Assembly: GCA_049975345.1 (NCBI GenBank)
Contig: JBNGDP010000180.1
Span: forward strand, 1 to 5,446
Reading direction: 5' to 3'
DNA from: Oceanipulchritudo sp049975345
GTDB taxonomy: Bacteria; Verrucomicrobiota; Verrucomicrobiia; Opitutales; Oceanipulchritudinaceae
DNA: 5,446 bases
This document shows, one piece after another, positions 1-5,446 of the stretch. The first letter of the stretch is position 1. The number at the start of each line of letters is the position of its first letter. Position numbers and translations under genes: made by a program. Below the pieces are notes generated by a model that searched no databases, was not told the origin of the DNA, and saw only the letters and a program-made list of their open reading frames with translations.

Positions 1-554
1 GCCCGGGCCTCCGCCAGGGTGTTCGCCCAGTCACGCGAGCGGGCCCGCCCGCGGGCAAAGGGAATGATGCAGAAGCTGCACATGAAATCGCACCCGTCCT
101 GCATCTTCAGGTTCGCCCGCTTGTCATACGGAATATCCCCGGCAAAGCTGAGGCTGAAATCGCTCCGGTCGATCCGGTCGCGCAGGATAACCGGCCGGTC
201 GTTCTTCCCGTGGCCGACGTAATCCAGGACGCTGAACTTGTCCTGGTTGCCCACGATGAGGTCCACTCCCGGGATTTCCGCGATGGCAGCCGCCCCCATC
301 TGCGAGTAGCAGCCGATCACCGCGGTGAAAGCCTGCGGATTTCCCGCCACAAACTGCCGGATGGCCTTGCGGCACTTGGCATCGGCCTCCCGCGTCACGG
401 TACAGGTGTTGATGATGCCCAGGTCCGCCTCCTCGCCGAAGGGAACGACCGCATACCCGGCCGCCGCCAGATGGTCACGGATCATCTGCGATTCGGCCTC
501 GTTGAGGCGGCACCCGAGAGTGTGCACTACAGCTCGCTTGGAAAGGTTACCCAA
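1..554 (-). CDS. mtaB: MtaB-type tRNA methylthiotransferase (radical SAM), N-terminal 184 residues; gene runs off left edge
   Basis: Enzymes of this family add a methylthio group to a tRNA base next to the anticodon; MtaB acts on N6-threonylcarbamoyladenosine-37, in the cytoplasm. I read the frame on the minus strand. The N-terminal methylthiotransferase domain has its three iron-sulfur cysteines: Cys15 in HTLGCRLNEAE, Cys51 in NTCTVT and Cys82 in GCYSQ. The radical-SAM motif CxxxCxxC follows at Cys155, Cys159 and Cys162, in QDGCDFMCSFCIIPFARG. The NTCTVT-READ and QDGC-CIIPFARGRARSR wording fits MtaB better than MiaB or RimO. Family members are about 420-450 residues, so the rest of the radical-SAM barrel and the TRAM domain lie outside the window. 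I chose a TTG start at 554: an in-frame TGA lies two codons upstream (561-563), and GAAGGA (565-570) sits 10 bases before it. A GTG at 527 is the alternative but would leave only a short lead to Cys15. The repeat-protein gene lies 98 bases upstream on the same strand. Confidence 0.9.
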   Translation of the reverse strand, partial: MGNLSKRAVVHTLGCRLNEAESQMIRDHLAAAGYAVVPFGEEADLGIINTCTVTREADAKCRKAIRQFVAGNPQAFTAVIGCYSQMGAAAIAEIPGVDLIVGNQDKFSVLDYVGHGKNDRPVILRDRIDRSDFSLSFAGDIPYDKRANLKMQDGCDFMCSFCIIPFARGRARSRDWANTLAEAR

Positions 555-652
555 TGGTTGTCATTCCTTCATTGGAAGTGGACGCAAATTGAAGGGGAGG
601 TTTCCGGTTCCCTGGGTATGTTCATCAGGAATGACAGGAAGGAGGGCAGTTG

Positions 653-1606
653 CTATTTCGTGCCAGCCAATTCCCATGATCCGTCCTCCGCTTGGCAGAT
701 TTCGTACTGTTTATCAGGGAAAGTTTCCGCGCCCTTCCGGGCCCGAACAAGCAAAATCATGCAGGTCCGCTCTCCCATGGTATCCATCGAGGCAATCGAG
801 ACGGTCCCTTGCACGCCGGATTCCATGTTTTGCCACTCCTCCGTATCGCCGACCTGTCCCGAGGCGATTACCCGTTCTGATGCCTTCACAAGCTCCACCC
901 GGTCCTTCTTGCTCAATTCCGTACTGCCGAAGACACTGCCTCCGATGCTGGAAACCACTGACATGGGTGCCTTGATCAGCCCCGTGAACACTCCGGTCAC
1001 GGCCCCCTCCCCGGCCGATTGGCCGGCCTTTTCAATATTCATGCTGATGCGCTCCGCGCGGTCGAGGTGCCGGGGGATTTCCTGCCGGATCGCCTCCACC
1101 TGGGCAAGGACCAGAGTGATTTGCTCGCGAATGCCCTCCACCTGGGCAATGGCCTCGGGGATTTTTTCCCGGACGGCTTCCACCTCGCTGAGGATCATGG
1201 GAATCTGTTCGCGGTAGGCCGCAAGTTCCTCAAGGACCGCAGGCAGGGATTCGCGAATGCGCCCGGATTCAGCAAGAATCCCTGGAATCTCGCCCCGGAT
1301 GGCGGCTGTTTCCTCAAGGATGGATGGAAGACCCAGCCGGATCTGCTCCACTTCCTCGAGGATAGCGGGGATGCGCTGCTCGACATCGTCGATCTCCTCG
1401 AGGATGTCCGGCACAATCAAACGGACTTCCCTGACCTCCTCGACAATCGGGGCCATTTTCTCCTCGGCGACCCGGAACTCGCTGATCAATGCAGGGAGGT
1501 TCACCGCTATCCTGCCGAGGGTGAAGGTAAAGTAAATGAGCACAATGGCTAAAAGGGCAATGGCCACTGCCAGGACAAGGGTCGCGTCGGATTTCTTGAT
1601 CTCCAT
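653..1606 (-). CDS. Membrane-anchored protein with proline-phased 14-residue helical repeats, 317 aa, function unknown
   Basis: I do not recognise a named family. Seen in the protein: a basic N-terminus (MEIKK), one hydrophobic segment at about residues 8-30, then a highly acidic region at 37-190. That region divides exactly into eleven 14-residue units of the form [I/L]PxILEEVExIRxx. Proline is at unit position 2 in nine of eleven units (38, 66, 80, 94, 108, 122, 136, 150, 178). A small-residue, Gly-rich hydrophobic stretch (199-227) follows. Last is a compact C-terminal segment (about 235-317) with W258, a GxxGT motif, Cys282, Cys304 and a closing DGSWEL. Charge distribution suggests the N-terminus is inside and the rest is periplasmic. 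Fourteen residues are two heptads, so I infer an extended, possibly oligomeric rod punctuated by prolines. The ATG at 1606 begins just before the membrane segment; AGGA lies 11 bases upstream, which is rather far. The gene diverges from the isoaspartyl methyltransferase gene and precedes mtaB on the same strand. A structural or envelope-spacer role is inference only. Confidence 0.85.
   Translation of the reverse strand: MEIKKSDATLVLAVAIALLAIVLIYFTFTLGRIAVNLPALISEFRVAEEKMAPIVEEVREVRLIVPDILEEIDDVEQRIPAILEEVEQIRLGLPSILEETAAIRGEIPGILAESGRIRESLPAVLEELAAYREQIPMILSEVEAVREKIPEAIAQVEGIREQITLVLAQVEAIRQEIPRHLDRAERISMNIEKAGQSAGEGAVTGVFTGLIKAPMSVVSSIGGSVFGSTELSKKDRVELVKASERVIASGQVGDTEEWQNMESGVQGTVSIASMDTMGERTCMILLVRARKGAETFPDKQYEICQAEDGSWELAGTK
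1037..1498 (-). repeat. Eleven tandem 42-base units encoding 14-residue proline-phased repeats
   Basis: Residues 37-190 of the 317-residue protein form eleven in-register 14-residue units without indels (11 x 42 = 462 bases). The periodicity is clear in the protein: I/L then P at positions 1-2, hydrophobics at 4-5, acidic residues around 6-9, and often I/V-R near 11-12. The DNA of the units has diverged strongly. Only short stretches such as GCCCAGGTGGAG recur in adjacent units, so the array looks old and held by selection on the protein rather than freshly amplified. Units 51-64 (Ala-Pro shifted by one) and 163-176 (Thr for Pro) are the exceptions. Confidence 0.85.
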
Positions 1607-1615
1607 TTGCGTTCA

Positions 1616-1644
1616 TTCCTATGTAGGGCACATGAGCGGGTCAA
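1616..1644 (-). promoter_or_regulatory. Possible promoter for the repeat-protein gene
   Basis: On the minus strand, TTGACC (1639-1644) matches five of six bases of the -35 consensus. It is followed after 17 bases by TAGGAA (1616-1621), a poor -10 match. A start from here would give a very short leader before the ATG at 1606. The -35 is good and the spacing ideal, but the -10 is weak, so this is a candidate only. Confidence 0.25.
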
Positions 1645-1773
1645 GACGGCAGCAAAGCCCAGAACGATGAGGAAGCATCGTACCATGGAAACCCGAAAGA
1701 AACCCATGCTGATCCGGGCACCGGAAGATTTCATTGTTGTCCCGGGGAATGGATTCTTCAGAATGGTTCCGAT

Positions 1774-1779
1774 AGGAGG
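1774..1779 (+). promoter_or_regulatory. Ribosome binding site that decides the pcm-like start
   Basis: A full AGGAGG lies 7 bases before the ATG at 1787 and only 1 base before the in-frame ATG at 1781. The spacing favours 1787. The upstream ATG would add Met-Lys and give the signal peptide a positive charge, so 1781 cannot be fully excluded. Confidence 0.8.
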
Positions 1780-1786
1780 AATGAAG

Positions 1787-2497
1787 ATGAATTCCCTGTA
1801 TGCGTGTCTCATCCTTATATTCCCGGTTGCCGCGCTGGCCACCGGCCCGGGGGACGCAAGCGGCCAGCAGGAGGCCCGCGAAAGCATGGTGCGGCACCAG
1901 ATCGAAGACCGCGGGGTCAAGGACAAAGAGGTCCTCGCGGCCATGCGCTCGGTTCCCCGTCATGAACTGGTACCGGCCAGCCTGTCAGCCCATGCCTATG
2001 ATGACCGGCCCCTCCCGATCGGGCACGGGCAGACCATTTCCCAGCCGTATATCGTGGCCCTGATGACGGAACTGCTGGAGTTGGTAAAGAGTGGCAAGGT
2101 GCTGGAGGTCGGCACCGGTTCCGGCTACCAGGCCGCCGTGCTCGCTGAAATCGTGGACCAGGTGGTCACGGTGGAAATCATCGAGACCCTGGCCAAACGG
2201 GCGAAACGGGACCTTGAGCAACTCCGGTACGGAAACATCGAGGTATTGCACGCGGACGGGTATTTCGGTCATCCCGGGGAGGCGCCCTACGACGCCATCA
2301 TCGTGACCGCCGCCGCCGAACACATTCCTCCCCCGTTGTTGGAGCAATTGAAGCCTGGGGGTCGCATGGTCATCCCGGTAGGCAGGACCGCCTGGACCCA
2401 GAACCTCATTCTCGTCCGGAAAACCGAGGATGGGAAGACCCGCACCCGCAACATCCTTCCCGTTCGGTTTGTCCCATTGACCCGGGAAAAACGATGA
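1787..2497 (+). CDS. pcm: Protein-L-isoaspartate O-methyltransferase with an N-terminal signal peptide, 236 aa
   Basis: PCMT transfers a methyl group from S-adenosylmethionine to isoaspartyl residues in damaged proteins and so starts their repair. The family signature is clear. MVRHQIEDRGVKDKEVLAAM (34-53) is followed by VPRHELVP (56-63) and the substrate-loop motif GQTISQPYIVALM (81-93). SAM motif I is VLEVGTGSGYQAAVLA (105-120), the acidic SAM-binding residue is Glu130 in TVEII, then come YDAIIVTAAA and LKPGGRMVIPVG. The PCMT core of about 210 residues is complete. Oddly, residues 1-18 form a hydrophobic stretch (SLYACLILIFPVAALA) with an Ala-x-Ala site before TG, which looks like a Sec signal peptide. 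Most PCMTs are cytoplasmic. The start at 1787 rests on an AGGAGG 7 bases upstream. The stop codon overlaps the next start (ATGA, 2494-2497), so the two products are probably translationally coupled. The gene is confident; export is inferred. Confidence 0.93.
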   Translation: MNSLYACLILIFPVAALATGPGDASGQQEARESMVRHQIEDRGVKDKEVLAAMRSVPRHELVPASLSAHAYDDRPLPIGHGQTISQPYIVALMTELLELVKSGKVLEVGTGSGYQAAVLAEIVDQVVTVEIIETLAKRAKRDLEQLRYGNIEVLHADGYFGHPGEAPYDAIIVTAAAEHIPPPLLEQLKPGGRMVIPVGRTAWTQNLILVRKTEDGKTRTRNILPVRFVPLTREKR

Positions 2498-4857
2498 GCG
2501 CAAAGAAAGGGCCACGTCCCTCGGATTACCTGGCGCTGGGTTTCGTATCCGGGGGAGCCCTGGCCTACGAAATCCTGCTCCTGCGGGTCTTCAGTTTCAG
2601 CCAGTGGCACCACTTCGCCTCGCTGGCGGTCTCGCTTGCCCTGCTGGGGTTCGGAACCGCGGGCACGCTGCTGACCCTTCTCGGCAAACGGGCCGTGCGC
2701 ATGGGCGACCGGCTCTTCATGAGCGGCCTCCTCCTGACCTCTGGCGGAATGCTGCTCGCCTCCCAGTTGCCGCGGTTCATTTCAGTGCGCCCCTTGTTCG
2801 CGGTGTGGGATTCCAGCGAGCTGGGAAAATTGCTGCTGCTGGACTTCGCCGCTTTCCTTCCCTTCTTCGGGGCGGCCCTCTGCGTCGGCCAGGTCTTCAT
2901 GCGCTGGCCCGAATCCACCCGCCGTCTTTACGGGGTCAACCTGCTGGGATCCGGCCTGGGGGCCATGGCTGCCGCCTTGCTCCTGTCCTGCCTTCTACTG
3001 GAAAGCGCCCTTCTCACGGTTCCCGCGGCGGTTTTGCTCGGTGGGACCGTTCTGGGCCTCCGGCACCGGGAAATGCGCCCGTGGGGAGTCGCCTGCCTGG
3101 CGGCGGCGGTCGCCATTTCCTCCTGGATCGCACGCGGACCGGCCCCGCTTCCCATGTCGGATTTCAAGCGCCTGGCAACTCTGCTGGACCTGCCCGACAG
3201 CAAGGTTCTGGAGCGCCGCCCGGGCCTGCAGGGGCAAATCGCCATTGTCCGCTCGGACAGCATCCGCAGCGCCCCCGGCCTGAGCCTGACCTGGACCAGG
3301 CCCGTCCCGCCGCAGGACGCCCTCGTGCTCGATTCCGATCGTTGGCTGCCCCTGCCCAGGCAGGAATGGTTCCCGGATCCCTTTGCCGCGACCCTGGCCT
3401 CCCTGCCCTTTCACTTGAGAAAAGGCGGTCGGACGGCTCTTATCGGGGCCAGTGAATGGCTGACGCCGGCCATGCCCGGGGAACAGGAACTCATCTGGGT
3501 ACACCGGAACCCGGGGGTCGTGGAGGCCTTTGCCGGCCGGGGATTGCTTGAAAACGTTTTGGTCCGGTCGATGGACCCGCGCGGGTTCCTTGAACGGTCG
3601 ATCCAGCCGCTGGACCTTGTCTATTTTGCCGACTCCTACAACGAGGGCGAGGCCACAGGGGAAGAATACCTCCTGACAGTCGGGGGAATCCGCTCCGCGC
3701 TGGAGTCACTGAAACCGTCGGGGCTGTTGGCCATACCGCTCCGGTTGCACAACCCTCCCCGGTACGCCCCCAAGCTCATGCGTGTCATTGCAGCGTCACT
3801 ACAGGAAACCGGCGCCGAAGAGGCCCTCCGGCACTTCGCCCTCCTGCGCTCCCTGCAGGAAGGGCTTTTCATCGTCAGCCCGGAACCCCTGAGCGCGGAG
3901 GATGTCCAGCGAATCCGCGAATTCGCCGGACGCCTGGAATTCGACCTCTCGGCCCTGCCGGGCCTCTCCCTCAGTGAGACAAACCGGTACCATCTCCTCG
4001 ACGAGCCGCTCTTCTTTGAAGCGGCCCTTGCGCTCCAGGGCGGCCAATGGCGGTTCCCGGAAGAGGCCACATGGTATTCCCTCGAACCCCCGACCGACGA
4101 CCGGCCCTACTTCTGGCGCTCCATGCGATGGGGAAACCTGCCCCGCCTGCTCCGGGAATTCGGCCGGCAGGGCCTGGTCTGGCTCGATTGGACGCTTCTG
4201 GCCACCGTCACCAAGCTCCTGGTCGCCGGCCTCCTTGCCGGCATCCTGATCCTGTTGCCGCTGGGCCGCCTGCCAAGGGGCCGCCCGCCCATCACCCGCC
4301 AACGGGTCTGGATCTATTTCACGGCCCTCGGGCTGGGCTTCCTGGTCCTCGAAATGGCGGCCTTCCAGCGGAGCATCCTCACCCTCTCCGATCCGATAAC
4401 CACCGCTTCGCTGGTGTTTTCCGTCTTCCTGGTCGGGGCCGGCCTCGGGAGCCTGACCGCCCCAGGCCTGCGGGACCGCGCCGCACCCGCCGCCATCTTT
4501 CTCCCGATCCTTGTCACCGCCCTCCTCTCCTTCCTGTTGCTGAAGTTCGCCATGGAAACAGTCGCCGGCATGCCCGCGTGGATGCGGCTCGCCACGGTCG
4601 GAGCCTCCATCGCCCCCCTCTCCTGGGCCCTCGGCCAGGCCTTCCCCTGGGGACTGCGACAACTCGACGAGGACCGTGAACTCATTCCCTGGGCATGGGG
4701 AATCAACGGCTTCGCCTCCGTCCTTGCCGCCCCCCTGGCCACCCTCCTCTCGGTCCATGCCGGACAAACCGCCACCTGGCTGGCCGGCGCACTCTGCTAC
4801 CTCGCCGCCTGGTTCGTCGCCCGTAGCTGGGCCAAGCAATGGAGCTGGTACGGGTAA
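2494..4857 (+). CDS. Polytopic membrane protein with a spermidine-synthase-like domain, 787 aa
   Basis: This belongs to the membrane proteins in which a SpeE/spermidine-synthase-like domain sits between two transmembrane blocks. Block one has likely helices at about 12-33, 42-63, 74-92, 112-134, 148-168, 170-188 and a weaker one at 196-213; its YEILLLRVFSF, LALLGFGTAGTLL and RLYGVNLLGSGLGA are typical. The soluble domain spans about 214-563 and contains RGFLERS, LDLVYFADSYNEGEATGEEYLLTV (374-396 region) and LKPSGLLAIPL. Block two has helices at about 566-588, 604-624, 634-655, 664-684, 698-720, 734-755 and 760-777, with LGLGFLVLEMAAFQRSI, GQAFPWGLRQL and WAWGINGFASVL as family hallmarks. The SAM-site motifs are degenerate: IGASEW (317-322) replaces a Gly-rich loop and WVHRNP (335-340) lacks the expected acidic residue. 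Aminopropyltransferase activity is therefore doubtful, and I give no gene symbol. The start overlaps the pcm stop by four bases. Substrate and role are unknown. Confidence 0.85.
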   Translation: MSAKKGPRPSDYLALGFVSGGALAYEILLLRVFSFSQWHHFASLAVSLALLGFGTAGTLLTLLGKRAVRMGDRLFMSGLLLTSGGMLLASQLPRFISVRPLFAVWDSSELGKLLLLDFAAFLPFFGAALCVGQVFMRWPESTRRLYGVNLLGSGLGAMAAALLLSCLLLESALLTVPAAVLLGGTVLGLRHREMRPWGVACLAAAVAISSWIARGPAPLPMSDFKRLATLLDLPDSKVLERRPGLQGQIAIVRSDSIRSAPGLSLTWTRPVPPQDALVLDSDRWLPLPRQEWFPDPFAATLASLPFHLRKGGRTALIGASEWLTPAMPGEQELIWVHRNPGVVEAFAGRGLLENVLVRSMDPRGFLERSIQPLDLVYFADSYNEGEATGEEYLLTVGGIRSALESLKPSGLLAIPLRLHNPPRYAPKLMRVIAASLQETGAEEALRHFALLRSLQEGLFIVSPEPLSAEDVQRIREFAGRLEFDLSALPGLSLSETNRYHLLDEPLFFEAALALQGGQWRFPEEATWYSLEPPTDDRPYFWRSMRWGNLPRLLREFGRQGLVWLDWTLLATVTKLLVAGLLAGILILLPLGRLPRGRPPITRQRVWIYFTALGLGFLVLEMAAFQRSILTLSDPITTASLVFSVFLVGAGLGSLTAPGLRDRAAPAAIFLPILVTALLSFLLLKFAMETVAGMPAWMRLATVGASIAPLSWALGQAFPWGLRQLDEDRELIPWAWGINGFASVLAAPLATLLSVHAGQTATWLAGALCYLAAWFVARSWAKQWSWYG

Positions 4858-4900
4858 TCCCGATTCCGCCTAATTGCGGGATTGCCAGAATTGTTTTTTT
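4856..4900 (+). terminator. Weak candidate terminator after the membrane-protein gene
   Basis: AATCCCG (4856-4862) pairs with CGGGATT (4877-4883), a 7-base stem with a 14-base loop that begins in the stop codon. Seven T residues follow at 4894-4900. The 10-base gap between stem and T-run and the large loop make this a poor fit to a standard intrinsic terminator. Confidence 0.3.
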
Positions 4901-4948
4901 CGAAAATATCCTTGATCCGCATCCACTTTCATCCACATTTGCATCTTT

Positions 4949-5033
<85 letters not shown>

Positions 5034-5037
5034 ATTT

Positions 5038-5069
5038 AAGCCTCCGTCGAAAGACGGAGGCTTTTGTTT
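5038..5069 (+). terminator. Strong intrinsic terminator of the tRNA gene
   Basis: AAGCCTCCGTC (5038-5048) and GACGGAGGCTT (5053-5063) form a perfect 11-base-pair stem closed by a GAAA loop. It is followed by TTGTTT, so the T-run including the stem end is TTTTGTTT. It starts four bases after the tRNA CCA and so ends a monocistronic tRNA transcript. Confidence 0.92.
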
Positions 5070-5244
5070 ATCAAAGACTTGTAAACCGCTGGTACACCAC
5101 CCGACACCTGCCGACACATTCCGGCAAATTCCTCCAAAAACTACGCTAAATGGCGTTATAACCAAAGTCTCAACCAAAGTCTTTGGGACTTTGGCGGGAA
5201 ATCGGGGGCAAATAGAACCGCTTGAATATGGGCGTTTGCGGGCG
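5070..5244. other. Non-coding junction between tRNA terminator and sulfatase remnant
   Basis: I see no convincing gene here. It contains the CCAAAGTC repeat cluster, a short direct repeat CCGACAC (5101-5107 and 5111-5117), and the out-of-family tail that the sulfatase frame reads before its stop. Reading frames on either strand are short and carry no recognisable family motif. A stretch like this beside a tRNA 3' end and a truncated gene could be the remains of an integration or deletion event. Confidence 0.5.
5160..5194. repeat. Cluster of three CCAAAGTC motifs, two direct and one inverted
   Basis: AACCAAAGTCT occurs twice with a 12-base period (5160-5170 and 5172-5182). The second copy of CCAAAGTC (5174-5181) is also the left arm of an inverted repeat with GACTTTGG (5187-5194), separated by five bases. 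An overlapping palindrome CCAAAG-T-CTTTGG spans 5174-5186. It lies in the non-coding stretch between the tRNA terminator and the sulfatase remnant. It might be a protein-binding site, the end of a mobile element, or a small hairpin; nothing in the sequence decides between these. Confidence 0.6.
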
Positions 5245-5446
5245 ATACGCGACCAGCGTCTCCTCATCCTTTCCTGCTTTCCTTATATAATCCAGCAGCC
5301 TCCCAACCTGCTCGTCCACATGCGTCACCAGCCCGTAATACGCCGCGACAATCCTTTTCCATTCCGCCTCCGTATGCCCGCGCGGACCCGGCTCGCCATC
5401 CTTCGGCTTTATTTCCTCCGCCCATGCTGGCAGCGGCATGTCCGCC
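5170..5446 (-). pseudogene. Sulfatase internal fragment, truncated at its 3' side; enters from the right edge
   Basis: Type I sulfatases hydrolyse sulfate esters, often on polysaccharides, using a formylglycine made from Cys or Ser in a CxPxR or SxPxR site. Only a middle segment is visible here. On the minus strand it reads DMPLPAWAEEI, then TEAEWKRIVAAYYGLVTHVDEQVGRLLDYIRKAGKDEETLV (about 5251-5376). This is the typical stretch just before the metal-binding TSDHG motif. That motif and everything beyond it are missing: after about 5245-5251 the frame reads YRPQTPIFKRF and then a non-sulfatase tail to a TGA at 5170-5172. I checked the other two minus-strand frames past the break and found no TSDHG continuation, so this is a real truncation rather than a one-base frameshift. 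The in-frame ATG at 5437-5439 is probably an internal methionine, because family members have about 250 residues before this point. The catalytic site lies outside the window. Confidence 0.75.

Larger units (their letters stand above)
1607..1786. other. Divergent intergenic region between the repeat-protein gene and the pcm-like gene
   Basis: This 180-base stretch separates two divergent start codons and must hold the promoters of both units unless they lie further out. It contains the minus-strand -35-like element described separately. For the plus strand there is only a weak pair: TTGTCC (1737-1742) and CAGAAT (1759-1764), 16 bases apart. A direct repeat of GAAACCC (1688-1694 and 1699-1705) is spaced 11 bases and flanked on both sides by CATG (1684-1708), which could be an operator. 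The plus-strand frame stays open through the region back to 1607, but nothing there resembles the methyltransferase family. Confidence 0.6.

Noticed and set aside
559..636. Inverted repeat TGTCATTCCT (559-568) / AGGAATGACA (627-636) between the two minus-strand genes
   Set aside because: The arms are 58 bases apart, and one overlaps the mtaB ribosome binding region. There is no T-run, so it is not a terminator, and a 10-base match can occur by chance.
210..1217. Long plus-strand open frame of 335 codons
   Set aside because: It lies opposite mtaB and the repeat-protein gene, both of which have clear protein-level signals. Its product has no recognisable motif.
1019..1552. Plus-strand frame with its own FLxD/HLG-like periodic pattern
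   Set aside because: The periodicity is the reverse-strand shadow of the 42-base repeats in the minus-strand gene.
1549..1708. Possible small minus-strand membrane peptide (starts MGFFRVSM) overlapping the repeat-protein start
   Set aside because: It has one hydrophobic stretch but only a weak GGA before its ATG, overlaps the confident gene in another frame, and contains unremarkable Arg/Pro-rich sequence. It is probably a chance frame.
1607..1786. In-frame N-terminal extension of the isoaspartyl methyltransferase back to a TTG at 1607
   Set aside because: The extension has no PCMT similarity, and a strong AGGAGG with ideal spacing points to 1787.
1787..1825. Lipoprotein signal (Cys7) in the isoaspartyl methyltransferase leader
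   Set aside because: The bases give L-Y-A-C, with Tyr at the -2 position, and the Cys is too close to the N-terminus; an Ala-x-Ala Sec site fits better.
3799..4839. 346-codon minus-strand frame, Gly/Glu-rich
   Set aside because: It is antisense to the membrane-protein gene in G+C-rich DNA, has biased low-complexity composition, and the sense frame carries the family motifs.

Overview
The window looks like chromosomal DNA from a G+C-rich, Gram-negative bacterium. The protein genes favour G or C at third codon positions, and one product has an apparent signal peptide. Two others are membrane proteins with the positive-inside charge pattern. Taxonomy cannot be fixed from this sequence. The sulfatase remnant and overall gene style would fit the PVC group (Verrucomicrobiota/Kiritimatiellota) or a deltaproteobacterial-type lineage, but that is only a guess.

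Layout. Left arm, minus strand: a gene for a membrane-anchored protein with an eleven-unit, 14-residue, proline-phased helical repeat (653-1606) lies upstream of a gene cut by the left edge. That gene encodes an MtaB-type radical-SAM tRNA methylthiotransferase (1-554). Centre: a 180-base divergent intergenic region. Plus strand: an apparently exported protein-L-isoaspartate O-methyltransferase (1787-2497) shares an ATGA stop/start overlap with a 787-residue polytopic protein of the membrane spermidine-synthase-like family (2494-4857). Right arm: an initiator tRNA gene (4957-5033), a strong intrinsic terminator (5038-5069), a non-coding stretch with short repeats, and the broken internal part of a sulfatase gene entering from the right edge on the minus strand.

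How it fits together. The isoaspartyl methyltransferase and the SpeE-like membrane protein look translationally coupled and probably form one unit. Charge distribution places the SpeE-like soluble domain outside the cytoplasm, and its S-adenosylmethionine pocket motifs are degenerate. The upstream methyltransferase keeps its motifs but seems to be exported. Two Rossmann/methyltransferase-fold domains on the outer side of the membrane is the most unusual hypothesis in the window. The 14-residue repeat protein, whose C-terminus faintly resembles the 17-kDa surface-antigen tail, is the second. The tRNA followed by a truncated gene may mark the edge of a genomic island. No CRISPR array, complete mobile element or classical defence system is visible.
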